From Candidatus Aminicenantota bacterium (GTDB lineage Bacteria > Acidobacteriota > Aminicenantia > Aminicenantales > Saccharicenantaceae): DNA of 57,699 nucleotides. The notes below the pieces were generated by a model that saw nothing but the letters and a program-made list of their open reading frames with translations, was not told the DNA's origin and made no database searches. Shown in pieces: positions 25,827-33,757 of the stretch; the stretch's first letter is position 1; the number at the start of each line of letters is the position of its first letter. The DNA lies in the NCBI GenBank assembly GCA_002877915.1, contig PNJE01000079.1, positions 1 through 57,699 on the forward strand. The letters run 5' to 3'. Made by a program: the position numbers and the translations under genes.

Positions 25827-26936
25827 ATGAGTGAAATAAGAAGTTTTTTCCCGCGTCGCCAGACGAGAGTTATTCGGGTTGGTCAGGTAATAATAGGTGG
25901 TGGGGCACCGGTGGTAGTTCAATCAATGACCAAAACCAGGACCGCTGAGGTGAAAGCTACAGTCAGGCAAATTAAACGCCTGGAAAAAGCGGGCTGCCAG
26001 ATAGTCCGGGTGGCGGTACCAGAAGAAGACGATGCCCTGGCTATAAAGGAAATCAAAAAAAGAATTTCCATTCCGTTGATTGCCGATATTCATTTTAATC
26101 CTCGACTGGCGATAATCTCCTTGGAATCAGGAGCTGATGGCTTGAGAATAAATCCTGGTACTTTCGGTTCAAAAAGCAAGCTCAAAGAGGTGGCTAGCCT
26201 GGCCCAAGAAAGGAAAGTCCCCATCAGAGTTGGGATTAACTCCGGGTCTCTGGAAAAAGATTTACTTAGAAAATACGGGCAGGCTACCGCCGAGGCGATG
26301 GTAGAAAGTGCCTTGCGTCAGGTGCACCAGCTTGAGGATTTAGGGTTTTATGACCTCATAATATCGCTTAAGGCTTCGGATATTTTAAGAACCCTGGAGG
26401 CTTATCGGCTTTTAGCTAAGGAAGTTGATTATCCATTTCATGCCGGAATAACAGAGGCTGGACCATTACTTCGAGGAAGTATCAAATCGGCCACCGGGCT
26501 GGCGTTGCTTCTCCAAGAAGGTTTAGCTGACACTATCAGGGTATCTCTCACTGCCCCTCCGGAAAAAGAAGTGGAAGTGGCTTACGAGATTTTGAGGAGC
26601 TTAGGGTTGGCCCATCGAGGGATAAACTTGATTTCCTGTCCGGGGTGCGGTCGATGCGAGGTCAATTTAAGGGCAATTGTCTCAAAGGTAGAAAGAGAAA
26701 TTTCTGGGCTTGAGGCTGATTTAACGGTAGCGGTAATGGGTTGCCCGGTCAACGGACCTGGAGAGGCTAAGGAAGCCCAGATAGGAGTGGCCTGTGGCCG
26801 CGGCGTAGGAGTAATTTTTAAAAAAGGCCAGGTCTGGAAAAAAGTTCAGGAAGAGAAAATTGTCGAAAGCCTCGTTCAAGAAGTTCGTGAAATGGCTGGA
26901 AAGGCAAAAAAGGGAAAAATTGACGCCGGAGCCTAA
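25827..26936 (+). CDS. ispG: (E)-4-hydroxy-3-methylbut-2-enyl-diphosphate synthase
   Basis: 369 residues, the single-domain bacterial form. An Fe-S enzyme of the MEP pathway that converts MEcPP to HMBPP. The motif VVVQSMTKTRTAEVKAT is near the N-terminus; the [4Fe-4S] ligands are CPGCGRCE near 273 and the Cys in MGCPVNGPGEA near 310. An odd tail of Lys/Gly ends the protein. It lies 28 nt after rseP and 21 nt before the larE-like gene, probably co-transcribed. Confidence 0.95.
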   Translation: MSEIRSFFPRRQTRVIRVGQVIIGGGAPVVVQSMTKTRTAEVKATVRQIKRLEKAGCQIVRVAVPEEDDALAIKEIKKRISIPLIADIHFNPRLAIISLESGADGLRINPGTFGSKSKLKEVASLAQERKVPIRVGINSGSLEKDLLRKYGQATAEAMVESALRQVHQLEDLGFYDLIISLKASDILRTLEAYRLLAKEVDYPFHAGITEAGPLLRGSIKSATGLALLLQEGLADTIRVSLTAPPEKEVEVAYEILRSLGLAHRGINLISCPGCGRCEVNLRAIVSKVEREISGLEADLTVAVMGCPVNGPGEAKEAQIGVACGRGVGVIFKKGQVWKKVQEEKIVESLVQEVREMAGKAKKGKIDAGA

Positions 26937-26957
26937 AATTTTCCAGGGAGAAATAGA

Positions 26958-27794
26958 ATGAATCATCAAGAAAAATCCGCTAAAAGGGCAATTCCGACTA
27001 AAATAGTAGGAAAATATCAGAAATTAAAAAAGATATTGAAATCCATGGGCAGTGTTTTGGTAGCTTTTTCTGGCGGGGTGGATAGTACTCTGCTTTTGTG
27101 GGCGGCGACTGAAGCCCTGGGGGACAGGGTGCTGGCGGTAACAGCCAGCTCTCCTCTCCATCCGCCCGAGGAAATCAAGGAAGCTAAGGAAATCGCCAGA
27201 AGGATAAAAGTAAAATATATGATAATCACCACCTCTGAGCTTCGCTCACCTGAATTTAAAAAGAACAACCGGCTGCGCTGTTATTATTGTAAGCAGATGT
27301 TATTTTCACAATTAAAAAAGGTTGCTCAGGAAAAAGGTCTGAATCAGGTGATTGAGGGCTCAAATCGGGATGATGAACTTGACTATCGACCGGGGAAAAA
27401 AGCTTTAGAAAAATTAGGAGTTCGCTCGCCACTTCAAGAAGCTGGATTAGGTAAAAACGAAATCAGAGAAATTGCCAGAGCCTTGGGTCTACCCAACTGG
27501 AATAAGCCCTCGATGGCCTGCCTGGCTTCCAGGATACCTTTTTATCAGCCATTAAAAATTGAGTTATTGGAAAAGATAGGCCAGGGAGAGAAATATCTGA
27601 AGAAGTTAGGCTTTTCCCAGGTAAGGTTGAGACACCATGGAGAAGTTGCCCGGATAGAGATAGAACCGCGGGAATTTTTTAAGTTGATGGATGAGCGAAA
27701 CCGAAAAAAAATAGCCCGGCGCTTGAAAACGCTTGGCTATAAGTATGTGACCATAGATTTAGAGGGCTATCGGACAGGGAGCCTCAATCCCTGA
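26958..27794 (+). CDS. larE: LarE-like ATP-pyrophosphatase sulfur transferase
   Basis: 278 residues. The PP-loop SGGVDS is at 38-43, followed by the LarE-type body GSNRDDELDYRPGKKAL and KPSMACLASRIP. LarE adenylates a carboxylated pyridinium precursor and inserts sulfur during nickel-pincer cofactor synthesis. Three cysteines are visible: a CxxC at 108/111 and Cys188 in ACLASR. Cys188 matches the sacrificial Cys of the Lactobacillus enzyme; the three-Cys set resembles LarE versions that hold a [4Fe-4S] cluster and work catalytically. No larB, larC or larA is in the window, so the acceptor is unproven. GGGAG precedes the ATG. Confidence 0.8.
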   Translation: MNHQEKSAKRAIPTKIVGKYQKLKKILKSMGSVLVAFSGGVDSTLLLWAATEALGDRVLAVTASSPLHPPEEIKEAKEIARRIKVKYMIITTSELRSPEFKKNNRLRCYYCKQMLFSQLKKVAQEKGLNQVIEGSNRDDELDYRPGKKALEKLGVRSPLQEAGLGKNEIREIARALGLPNWNKPSMACLASRIPFYQPLKIELLEKIGQGEKYLKKLGFSQVRLRHHGEVARIEIEPREFFKLMDERNRKKIARRLKTLGYKYVTIDLEGYRTGSLNP

Positions 27795-27808
27795 TTTCTG
27801 AATATGAG

Positions 27809-28774
27809 TCAATTTCTTTCCACCAGATTGGGCGGCTTTTCTCCTCTTAAACCCGCCAGCAGATTTTGAATAGATAGGAAGCACATTTTCTTCCTGGTCT
27901 CAAAGGTAGCACTGCCGATATGGGGTAAGAGGATAACATTTTCCAGGGATAATAATTCCGGTTCTATTTCGGGTTCATTTTCATAAACATCCAGGCCAGC
28001 CGCCAATATTTTCCTTTTCTTTAAAGCTGCAGCCAAGGCTTTTTCATCAACAATTGGTCCCCGAGCCACATTTATCAGAATAGCGTTCGGTTTCAGCAAT
28101 CCGAGCTTCTCTCTGTCAATTAGGTGATAAGATTCAGGAGTAAGGGAAGCGTGAATACTGACAATATCGGCTTCAGGCAAAAGCAAATCAAGCGGCCTGA
28201 ATTCCACTCCGAGTTCCTTTTCTTTTTCTGAACTTAGAGGATTTAAATCATAATAAATGATTTTTAGGTTAAAAGCCTGAGCTCTTTTAGCGACCGCCTG
28301 CCCGATGCGACCAAAACCAATAATTCCCAGAGTTTTTCCAGATAGTTCCGGACCTAAAAATAAATCAATTTGCCATCCTTTGAATTTACCCTGCCGGCAG
28401 AAACGATCGGCGGCTGCTATTTGCCTGGCAGTAGCTAAAATCAGGGCTAAGGTCAGTTCAGCCGTGGCTCCAGTCAGAACGTCAGGAGTATTGGTCACCA
28501 GAATTCCTCGGCTTCTGGCATAATTTATATCTATATTATTTACGCCCACCGCACAGTTGGCTATTATTTTAAGGTTTGGAGCCTGGCTTATTACTTCCTT
28601 ATCAATCTGGTCGCTTAGAAAGCAGAGCAGGCCATCTTTATCTTTTAGCTTAGAAATTAATTCAGCTTTAGGGAGGAACGGTTCCTCAGTGGCCAATTCC
28701 AGATTAACCTGACCAGCCAGAAATTCCATGGCCTCTTTTAAAAGGGGGTGGGTTAATAAAACCTTAGGTTTCAT
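27809..28774 (-). CDS. D-isomer-specific 2-hydroxyacid dehydrogenase
   Basis: 321 residues, the usual length. Resembles glyoxylate/hydroxypyruvate reductases and phosphoglycerate-dehydrogenase-type enzymes without an ACT domain. The NAD(P) fold is GIIGFGRIGQAVAKRAQAF; the catalytic set is Arg in NVARGPIVDE, Glu in YENEPEI and His in LLPHIGSAT. The residue after the second strand is Asp (YYDLNP), which favours NADH. The exact substrate is not set. AAGGAGG precedes the ATG. It converges with the larE-like gene with 14 nt between stops. Confidence 0.88.
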   Translation of the reverse strand: MKPKVLLTHPLLKEAMEFLAGQVNLELATEEPFLPKAELISKLKDKDGLLCFLSDQIDKEVISQAPNLKIIANCAVGVNNIDINYARSRGILVTNTPDVLTGATAELTLALILATARQIAAADRFCRQGKFKGWQIDLFLGPELSGKTLGIIGFGRIGQAVAKRAQAFNLKIIYYDLNPLSSEKEKELGVEFRPLDLLLPEADIVSIHASLTPESYHLIDREKLGLLKPNAILINVARGPIVDEKALAAALKKRKILAAGLDVYENEPEIEPELLSLENVILLPHIGSATFETRKKMCFLSIQNLLAGLRGEKPPNLVERN

Positions 28775-28822
28775 TGGGACCTCCTTAATTTTCCGCCATT
28801 TTTTCCGTCAGGCTAAATAAGG

Positions 28823-29596
28823 CTATATTAGATCCGAAAAAATCAGGGGATAAAAATATTTTTGGGTAGCTCTTTTAAGCTCTTTAATTCTCTCATTTTG
28901 AAGCCCGTTAACCCAGCCCTTCGGTGAGAGTTGGTCGCTAACAATGAACAGGCTGGCGCTTTTAATCCCATAGAATTCAGAAAAGGCCAGAACGGCAGAG
29001 GCTTCCATATCTACGGCCAGGATTCCTTTCGTCTGCATCTTCTTCCACCAGGCAAGAGTTTCTCTATAAGGAGCATCGGTAGAAACAATGGAGCCGCCTT
29101 GGTAGGTTAGATTTAGCTCTTGAAGAAATTTTTTTAGTTTCAAAAGAAATTGCTGGTCCGGGTAATAAAATTTGTTTTTTCTCTTTAGATAGTGTCCCGA
29201 GGTCCCTTCATCACTATAAGCTTTCTCAGGAATGAACGCCTGGCCTATATCAACAACCGGAGAAAGAGAGCCACAATAGCTTATCAAAATAATTTCTTCG
29301 AGCCCTAAAAGCCGGATTTTTTCCAGGGAATTAATGCTGGCAGGGGCTCCAATCGGGCCGTAAAGAACCGCTTTATTTTTAAGATAAAATAGCTGCGCAA
29401 AATGAAGTTTTCGAGCGTCGACAGTTGATTTTTTTATTTCAGCCACAATCTCTGGGAATGGCAAAAAGGGAATAAAAATTAATTTTCCACCTGGAATTAT
29501 CGGGGCTTTAAGTTGTGGTTTCACTATTGATTCTTGTTTTTTCATATTTATTTTTGAAATTATCAGATTTTTATAGAAGTGGCAACCCCGCTTCAT
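28823..29596 (-). CDS. nucleoside phosphorylase (PNP/UDP family)
   Basis: 257 residues from ATG 29596, which has TGGAG upstream; an in-frame ATG at 29545 would remove 17 residues and is plausible. Fold motifs of PNP_UDP_1 phosphorylases are visible: GPIGAPASINSLEKI (phosphate loop), SYCGSLSP, IVSTDAPYRET, and the family signature VDMEASAVLAFSEFYGIK. It cleaves a purine or uridine nucleoside with phosphate; the preferred base is not clear. Alternatives such as 5'-methylthioadenosine nucleosidase-like enzymes are less likely. It is divergent from the parB-like gene. Confidence 0.78.
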   Translation of the reverse strand: MKRGCHFYKNLIISKINMKKQESIVKPQLKAPIIPGGKLIFIPFLPFPEIVAEIKKSTVDARKLHFAQLFYLKNKAVLYGPIGAPASINSLEKIRLLGLEEIILISYCGSLSPVVDIGQAFIPEKAYSDEGTSGHYLKRKNKFYYPDQQFLLKLKKFLQELNLTYQGGSIVSTDAPYRETLAWWKKMQTKGILAVDMEASAVLAFSEFYGIKSASLFIVSDQLSPKGWVNGLQNERIKELKRATQKYFYPLIFSDLI

Positions 29597-29611
29597 CTGG
29601 CTCCATTATCG

Positions 29612-29640
29612 TTTACAAAGTGGATAGTCTGACTTAAAAT
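29612..29640 (+). promoter_or_regulatory. promoter of the parB-like/SPL-like pair, leaderless arrangement
   Basis: TTTACA (29612-29617), 17-nt spacer, TAAAAT (29635-29640); 5/6 at each box. The -10 ends 7 nt before the ATG at 29648 and no ribosome site is present, so a leaderless transcript is predicted. Confidence 0.6.
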
Positions 29641-29647
29641 CTAACCC

Positions 29648-30619
29648 ATGAAGCTAAGAATAATAAAAAAAGAAGAAATAAATCTTCAGGATAAGCGATT
29701 TTTATTTACCCTGAAAAAGCCATCGGAAAAACTAATCCGAACAATAAAAGAAGTTGGCCTGGTCGAGCCTATCCAGGTAATAAAAAGGGGAGGGCATTTT
29801 ACCGTCGTTTCCGGCTGGAAAAGATTAGCGGCCGCCTTAGTTAGTGGATTGGGAAAATTGCCCGTTCTGGAGCTTCCTGAAAGCCTATCTGATAGGCAGG
29901 TTCTGAAAATGGTTTTTTTGACTGTTTGTAGCGCGGGGCAACTTTCTCTGGCTGAAAAGTCTTTGCTTATTCGAAGATTTAGCGAACTCGGACTTAAACC
30001 AGCAAAAATTATTACAGAGATTATGCCCTGGTTGGAATTGCCCCCGGACCGGCCGACTTTTGAGCTACTCTTAAGACTGTCAAAAAATGAAGAGATTCTC
30101 GAGGAGATACATACCCGGGATTGGAAATTGGGAACAGCTGAAATCTTCTTGAATTTTTCGGATGAAGAAAGAAAGGAGATATTAAATCTGATTAGTGGGA
30201 TTAGCCATAGCCAGCAAAAGGAAATTATTGAATGGCTATATATTCTGAAAAAAAGGCTGAAAAAAGATGTTGCCGCCATTCTGGCCGAGCCAGAAATTTC
30301 CTGCCTTCTTAATCTGCCCGATAAAAGAAGCCTAAAAGTAGCTGACCAGCTTATCTCAATATTGAAAAAAAAGGTCAGTCCCTTAGTTGAGCAAATCGGA
30401 GAACAGGTAAAAAAAGAAATTAAGAAGATGAATTTACCGCCACAGGTGAAAGTAAATTTTGACTCCACCCTTGAACGACCAGATTTAAAGGTAAGTTTTG
30501 AGGTGAGCTCTAAGGAGGAGCTTCAAAAAATAATATCTGGTCTAAATTTAAGTCTAACCGAAGAGAGTTGGGAATTAATTTTTACTCTTCTCCGGGGAAA
30601 GAAAAGTGAAGAAATCTAA
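29648..30619 (+). CDS. ParB-N-domain-like protein
   Basis: 323 residues. The N-terminal 80 residues follow the ParB/sulfiredoxin-like pattern: KPSEKLIRTIKEVGLVEPIQV, then FTVVSGWKRLAAALVSG where canonical ParB has GERRxRA, then a short strand with LPVLEL. Residues about 95-130 (LSLAEKSLLIRRFSELGLKP) look like the ParB helix-turn-helix region. The C-terminal half is helical and ends in a mixed domain I do not recognise. It is not next to parA, so a chromosome-segregation role is unlikely; DNA binding or a nucleotide-switch role is possible. Its last 14 nt overlap the SPL-like gene, so the two are translationally linked. Confidence 0.65.
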   Translation: MKLRIIKKEEINLQDKRFLFTLKKPSEKLIRTIKEVGLVEPIQVIKRGGHFTVVSGWKRLAAALVSGLGKLPVLELPESLSDRQVLKMVFLTVCSAGQLSLAEKSLLIRRFSELGLKPAKIITEIMPWLELPPDRPTFELLLRLSKNEEILEEIHTRDWKLGTAEIFLNFSDEERKEILNLISGISHSQQKEIIEWLYILKKRLKKDVAAILAEPEISCLLNLPDKRSLKVADQLISILKKKVSPLVEQIGEQVKKEIKKMNLPPQVKVNFDSTLERPDLKVSFEVSSKEELQKIISGLNLSLTEESWELIFTLLRGKKSEEI

Positions 30620-31697
30620 TTGGATAAAAAAGATATATCTGGATAAAGGGGCAGAGAATGAGCCTCTGAGCAGGAGGATTCTGGATAAATTGCCGGGCAT
30701 TCCAGTTGAACTGTTAGAAGATATTGAAAAGATTAAATTAGAGCTAAGATTGAACCCAGACCCAGTAGCTGAAAGTAAAAAAATAATCCTTTTGACTAAA
30801 CAAAAATCTTTTCTCCGCCCTTGTCCCTGTTCTCCTGGGGCAATTAGCTGCGGCTACTGGACAATTGACCTTGACCTGAATTGTCCCCTCGACTGCAGTT
30901 ATTGCATTCTTCAGTCTTATTTCGACCACCAACCGATGACTATTTCGATCAATCGGGAATCTCTAAAATCAGAATTGGATACCTTTTTTGAGAATAAAAA
31001 GAACCGGATATTAAGAGTAGGAACAGGAGAATTAGGGGATTCCTTAGCTTTAGATAACCTGACAGAAAATTCCATTTTTTTGGCCGGTCTTTTCCGAGGA
31101 AAAGAAAACTTCTTTTTGGAACTCAAGACTAAGACGGATAATATAGAACAGTTGCTCAAAATCAAAGCTCTACCTAATGTAATTATAGCCTGGTCATTAA
31201 ATACCGAAAGAATAATTGAGACTGAAGAAAAAGGAACAGCTAATCTGGAGAACAGGCTGAGGGCTGCCCTTCAAGTAATAAATCATGGTTATCGAGTAGC
31301 TTTTCACTTTGACCCGATTATTTATTATCAAGGATGGGAACAGGAATATCAGGAAATAATTAAAAAGCTTTTTAAGCTTATCCCCCTGGAAAAGATAGCC
31401 TGGATCAGCTTAGGAACGCTGCGATTTCCGGCCGCCTTTGTAAAAATACTTAGAAGACGTTTTCCGAATAATGAGATTTATAGTCAGGAATTTATTAAAT
31501 CCTGGGAGGGAAAGTATAGATATCCACGACCGCTCAGAACCAGAATTTATCTGGAAATGAAAAGAATGATAGCTGAATTCAAGGCTGAAAACAAGATCTA
31601 CCTTTGCATGGAATCAGCTTTAGTCTGGCGAGATTTTTTGGCGGAAAATAAAAGGGGAAAGCTGACTTCAGCCTTCCCCTTTCCTTGGCTAAGTTAG
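30606..31697 (+). CDS. SPL-family radical SAM protein (spore photoproduct lyase-like)
   Basis: 363 residues starting at GTG inside the end of the parB-like gene. The radical SAM motif is CPLDCSYC (Cys93, 97, 100; Cx3Cx2C), followed by ILQSYF, a phrase typical of the SPL family. Upstream CPCSPGAISCGYW adds Cys73, 75 and 82. TGELGDS and HFDPIIYYQGW match later family motifs. Spore photoproduct lyase splits the UV thymine dimer of spores; this organism shows no spore genes here. I see no Cys in the roughly 240 residues after the cluster, so an equivalent of the Bacillus H-donor Cys141 is not obvious. The substrate may be another nucleobase lesion or something else. Confidence 0.8.
   Translation: MKKSNWIKKIYLDKGAENEPLSRRILDKLPGIPVELLEDIEKIKLELRLNPDPVAESKKIILLTKQKSFLRPCPCSPGAISCGYWTIDLDLNCPLDCSYCILQSYFDHQPMTISINRESLKSELDTFFENKKNRILRVGTGELGDSLALDNLTENSIFLAGLFRGKENFFLELKTKTDNIEQLLKIKALPNVIIAWSLNTERIIETEEKGTANLENRLRAALQVINHGYRVAFHFDPIIYYQGWEQEYQEIIKKLFKLIPLEKIAWISLGTLRFPAAFVKILRRRFPNNEIYSQEFIKSWEGKYRYPRPLRTRIYLEMKRMIAEFKAENKIYLCMESALVWRDFLAENKRGKLTSAFPFPWLS
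31640..31682 (-). terminator. predicted intrinsic terminator of tonB-exbB-exbD
   Basis: A near-perfect 15-bp inverted repeat (31651-31665 with 31668-31682, one mismatch) sits 33 nt past the exbD stop. Read on the minus strand it is followed by TTTTATTTT. It lies inside the 3' end of the convergent SPL-like gene, so the hairpin is also part of that coding sequence. Confidence 0.5.
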
Positions 31698-31714
31698 ATT
31701 AAATCCGGGGGGGA

Positions 31715-32152
31715 TTATTGTCCCTCAGTCGCTTTTCTCTCTGTGATAATACCTACCAGTTCAATTCCAGCTTCTCTGATTTTATCAATTACATCAATCA
31801 ATTTTCCAAACTCTAAGCTTTGATCTGCTCGCAGGTAAACTTTTTTCTCCGTGGCTGTAAGAAAGGCTTCTTCCAGAGCAGGGGCCAGCCCTTCAAGGGT
31901 TATTCTCTGCTCTTTATTTTGATCCTTCAGGAACAGGCTGCCATCGGCCTTAATTGATAGGACTACCTCGGGGCTATCGGGCATGTTAGAAGTATTTATG
32001 GCTGATGGGAGTTGAACATCAACACCCTTTTGAACCAGGGGGGTGACAACCATGAAGATAATCAGCAGAACCAAAAGAACATCACAAAGAGGAACGACAT
32101 TGGGCTCGGACTTTAGTTTTTCTTTTTCGCCCATTGATACTGAAAAAGCCAT
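31715..32152 (-). CDS. exbD: ExbD/TolR-type proton-channel subunit
   Basis: 145 residues. One membrane segment at about 20-42 carries the essential Asp in NVVPLCDVLLVLLIIFMVV. The periplasmic domain ends with VYLRADQSLEFGKLIDVIDKI, the ExbD/TolR C-terminal fold. It works with ExbB to power TonB with the proton gradient. Order on the strand is tonB, exbB, exbD, with 35 nt after exbB. The family cannot be split from TolR by sequence alone; the tonB neighbour favours ExbD. Confidence 0.9.
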   Translation of the reverse strand: MAFSVSMGEKEKLKSEPNVVPLCDVLLVLLIIFMVVTPLVQKGVDVQLPSAINTSNMPDSPEVVLSIKADGSLFLKDQNKEQRITLEGLAPALEEAFLTATEKKVYLRADQSLEFGKLIDVIDKIREAGIELVGIITERKATEGQ

Positions 32153-32187
32153 TGTCTTCCTCTCTTAAAAGAATTTTTTGGGAATAA

Positions 32188-32865
32188 TCACTTGGCCCCG
32201 GTAATGCGGATGAAGTAATCAACAATTTGAGAAGTGGTGTTCTCCATCTCAGTGTTATAGACCTCTATTCTCGTGTTGAGAGAATTAAAGGTCCAGAGGG
32301 CGATTACAGCCACGGCGATGCCGAAAGCGGTAGTAACCAGGGCTTCAGCAATACCGGAAGCCACCGCGCCGATACCGCCAGAACCGGTCAGAGCCATTCC
32401 GCGGAAAGCATTGATAATTCCGAAGATGGTTCCGAACAGTCCGATGAAGGGTGCTGAGGTGGCGATTGTGGCCATAATGCTCAAACCTCTCCTTAAATCC
32501 TGATTGAAGAGGGACTGGGCTCTCTCGCAGCCTCTCTGGGCTGACTCAATCTGTTCTTCCAAGGGAAGATTATTATCTTTACCGGCTAAAAATTCTTCAA
32601 TGCCGGCAGCAGTAATTCTGGCCAGATGGCTATTTTTAAAATCTTTCTTGGAAGCCAGAGCCAGAGCTTCTTTCAGCTGTCCATTCTTCATCAATTCAGC
32701 CAGTTTCGGAGCAACTTCCATTGATTTTTTTCTGGCTCGAGAAAAAGTCAGCTCACGTTCAATGAACAAATAAATGGTAATGATAGACAGAAGGATCAGG
32801 ATTGAGGCAACTGTTTTTGCCACAACACCCATGGACTGCCACATTTCAATCAATCCGAATTGCAT
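32188..32865 (-). CDS. exbB: ExbB/TolQ/MotA-type proton-channel subunit
   Basis: 225 residues with three membrane segments (about 15-37, 128-150, 170-192). Family motifs: RRGLSIMATIATSAPFIGLF, GTIFGIINAFRGMA, and GIAEALVTTAFGIAVAVIALW. It forms the channel with ExbD. AAGGAGG precedes the ATG. tonB is 45 nt upstream and exbD 35 nt downstream. Confidence 0.93.
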   Translation of the reverse strand: MQFGLIEMWQSMGVVAKTVASILILLSIITIYLFIERELTFSRARKKSMEVAPKLAELMKNGQLKEALALASKKDFKNSHLARITAAGIEEFLAGKDNNLPLEEQIESAQRGCERAQSLFNQDLRRGLSIMATIATSAPFIGLFGTIFGIINAFRGMALTGSGGIGAVASGIAEALVTTAFGIAVAVIALWTFNSLNTRIEVYNTEMENTTSQIVDYFIRITGAK

Positions 32866-32910
32866 GTCTAAAACCTCCTTTTAAATATCGAAAGCCATTA
32901 TTAGCTTTTC

Positions 32911-33681
32911 TTACCTAAGCTTGAATGTTACTGTAACGGTAAAAATAACGCCTCTGGGTCGACCGTTAATTATCATCGGTTCATAGACCCATTGCTTTAC
33001 CGCATCAATTGCTGCCTGGTCGAGTAAGGGGACAGAACGTAAAACTTTAACCGATTGAACCCGGCCATAAATATCAGTAGTCGCTTCAAGAATTACTATA
33101 CCTTCCACTCGAGCCTGGCGCGCTATTTCTGGATAAACTGGTTCAACCCGGTGAATGAGCTTTGGCGGCTTAATTTCACCGATTGCTCGAACGGGTTCTT
33201 CAGCTTCGCCGACCGCTCCACCAAGAACTCCACCGACGACTCCACCGAGGACTCCTCCAACGACTCCCCCTTCGACTCCACCTTCGACTCCACCTTCAAC
33301 TCCAATATCAGAAACCTGTTCCTGGGCTATTTGATCAGGAATTTCAACTGGGGCCACTAACTTACCTGGCTCGACCGCGGCGGTCGCCTGAACGGCTTTT
33401 ATTGTTCGGGTGGAAGAAGATTTCTTTTTAGCTGGTGGTGGCGGTGGTGGTGGCGGCGGTGGTGGGGGAGCTAAGAAGGCACTATATACTTCTACCTTGG
33501 GCAACTGATCCGTAGATAGGAGTGGAATAACAATTATAGCAGCTACGAAAATAGCGTGGAGAACAATGGCAATTGGCAGGGCAAGCGCTTTCCTTTTAAT
33601 CCCCGACTCGGCCTTAAAAAACGAATCTTTGAAGAGTTGTGGATTCTCTTCTAGTTGGTTAGGCCTTTTTGCTTCTGGCAT
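32911..33681 (-). CDS. tonB: TonB energy-transducing protein with Pro-rich and Gly-Val-rich linkers
   Basis: 256 residues from ATG 33681, with GAGG 8 nt upstream; a GTG at 33693 is the alternative. The N-terminal membrane anchor is at about 30-52. A run of about twelve Pro follows (encoded near 33434-33469), then Lys/Ser, and then eight tetrapeptide GGVx repeats. The C-terminal TonB domain (about 165-256) has HRVEPVYPEIARQARVEG, VLRSVPLLDQAAIDAVKQW and YEP. It spans the periplasm to drive outer-membrane receptors. Repeats lengthen the linker rather than change the ends. Confidence 0.92.
   Translation of the reverse strand: MPEAKRPNQLEENPQLFKDSFFKAESGIKRKALALPIAIVLHAIFVAAIIVIPLLSTDQLPKVEVYSAFLAPPPPPPPPPPPPAKKKSSSTRTIKAVQATAAVEPGKLVAPVEIPDQIAQEQVSDIGVEGGVEGGVEGGVVGGVLGGVVGGVLGGAVGEAEEPVRAIGEIKPPKLIHRVEPVYPEIARQARVEGIVILEATTDIYGRVQSVKVLRSVPLLDQAAIDAVKQWVYEPMIINGRPRGVIFTVTVTFKLR
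33207..33303. repeat. 12-bp tandem repeat inside tonB
   Basis: About eight imperfect copies of a 12-bp unit like ACTCCACCGACG (plus strand) encode the GGVx linker on the minus strand. Unit number is likely to vary by slippage. Antisense Ser/Glu-rich reading frames here are artefacts of the repeat. Confidence 0.85.
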
Positions 33682-33715
33682 GTTAAACCTCACGCTATGG
33701 ATTAGATAAGATTAA

Positions 33716-33744
33716 AGTATAAATTAAATTTAATTTTTTTACAA
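33716..33744 (-). promoter_or_regulatory. predicted promoter of tonB-exbB-exbD
   Basis: Minus strand TTGTAA (33744-33739), 17-nt spacer, TATACT (33721-33716), about 35 nt upstream of the tonB ATG in an AT-rich gap. A TTGACT lies 5 nt further upstream but pairs less well with a -10. It overlaps the end of the secF region. Confidence 0.4.
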
Positions 33745-33757
33745 GTCAAATTTATAA

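Noticed and set aside
29686..30468. 260-residue open frame on the minus strand opposite the ParB-like gene
   Set aside because: No ribosome site, low-complexity Ser/Phe composition, and the plus-strand gene has clear family motifs and a promoter.
33207..33303. CRISPR-like regular repeats
   Set aside because: Units are 12 bp with no spacers and lie in frame inside tonB.
33055..33360. Ser/Asp/Asn-rich and other plus-strand frames over tonB
   Set aside because: They arise from the 12-bp repeats of the tonB linker read on the wrong strand.
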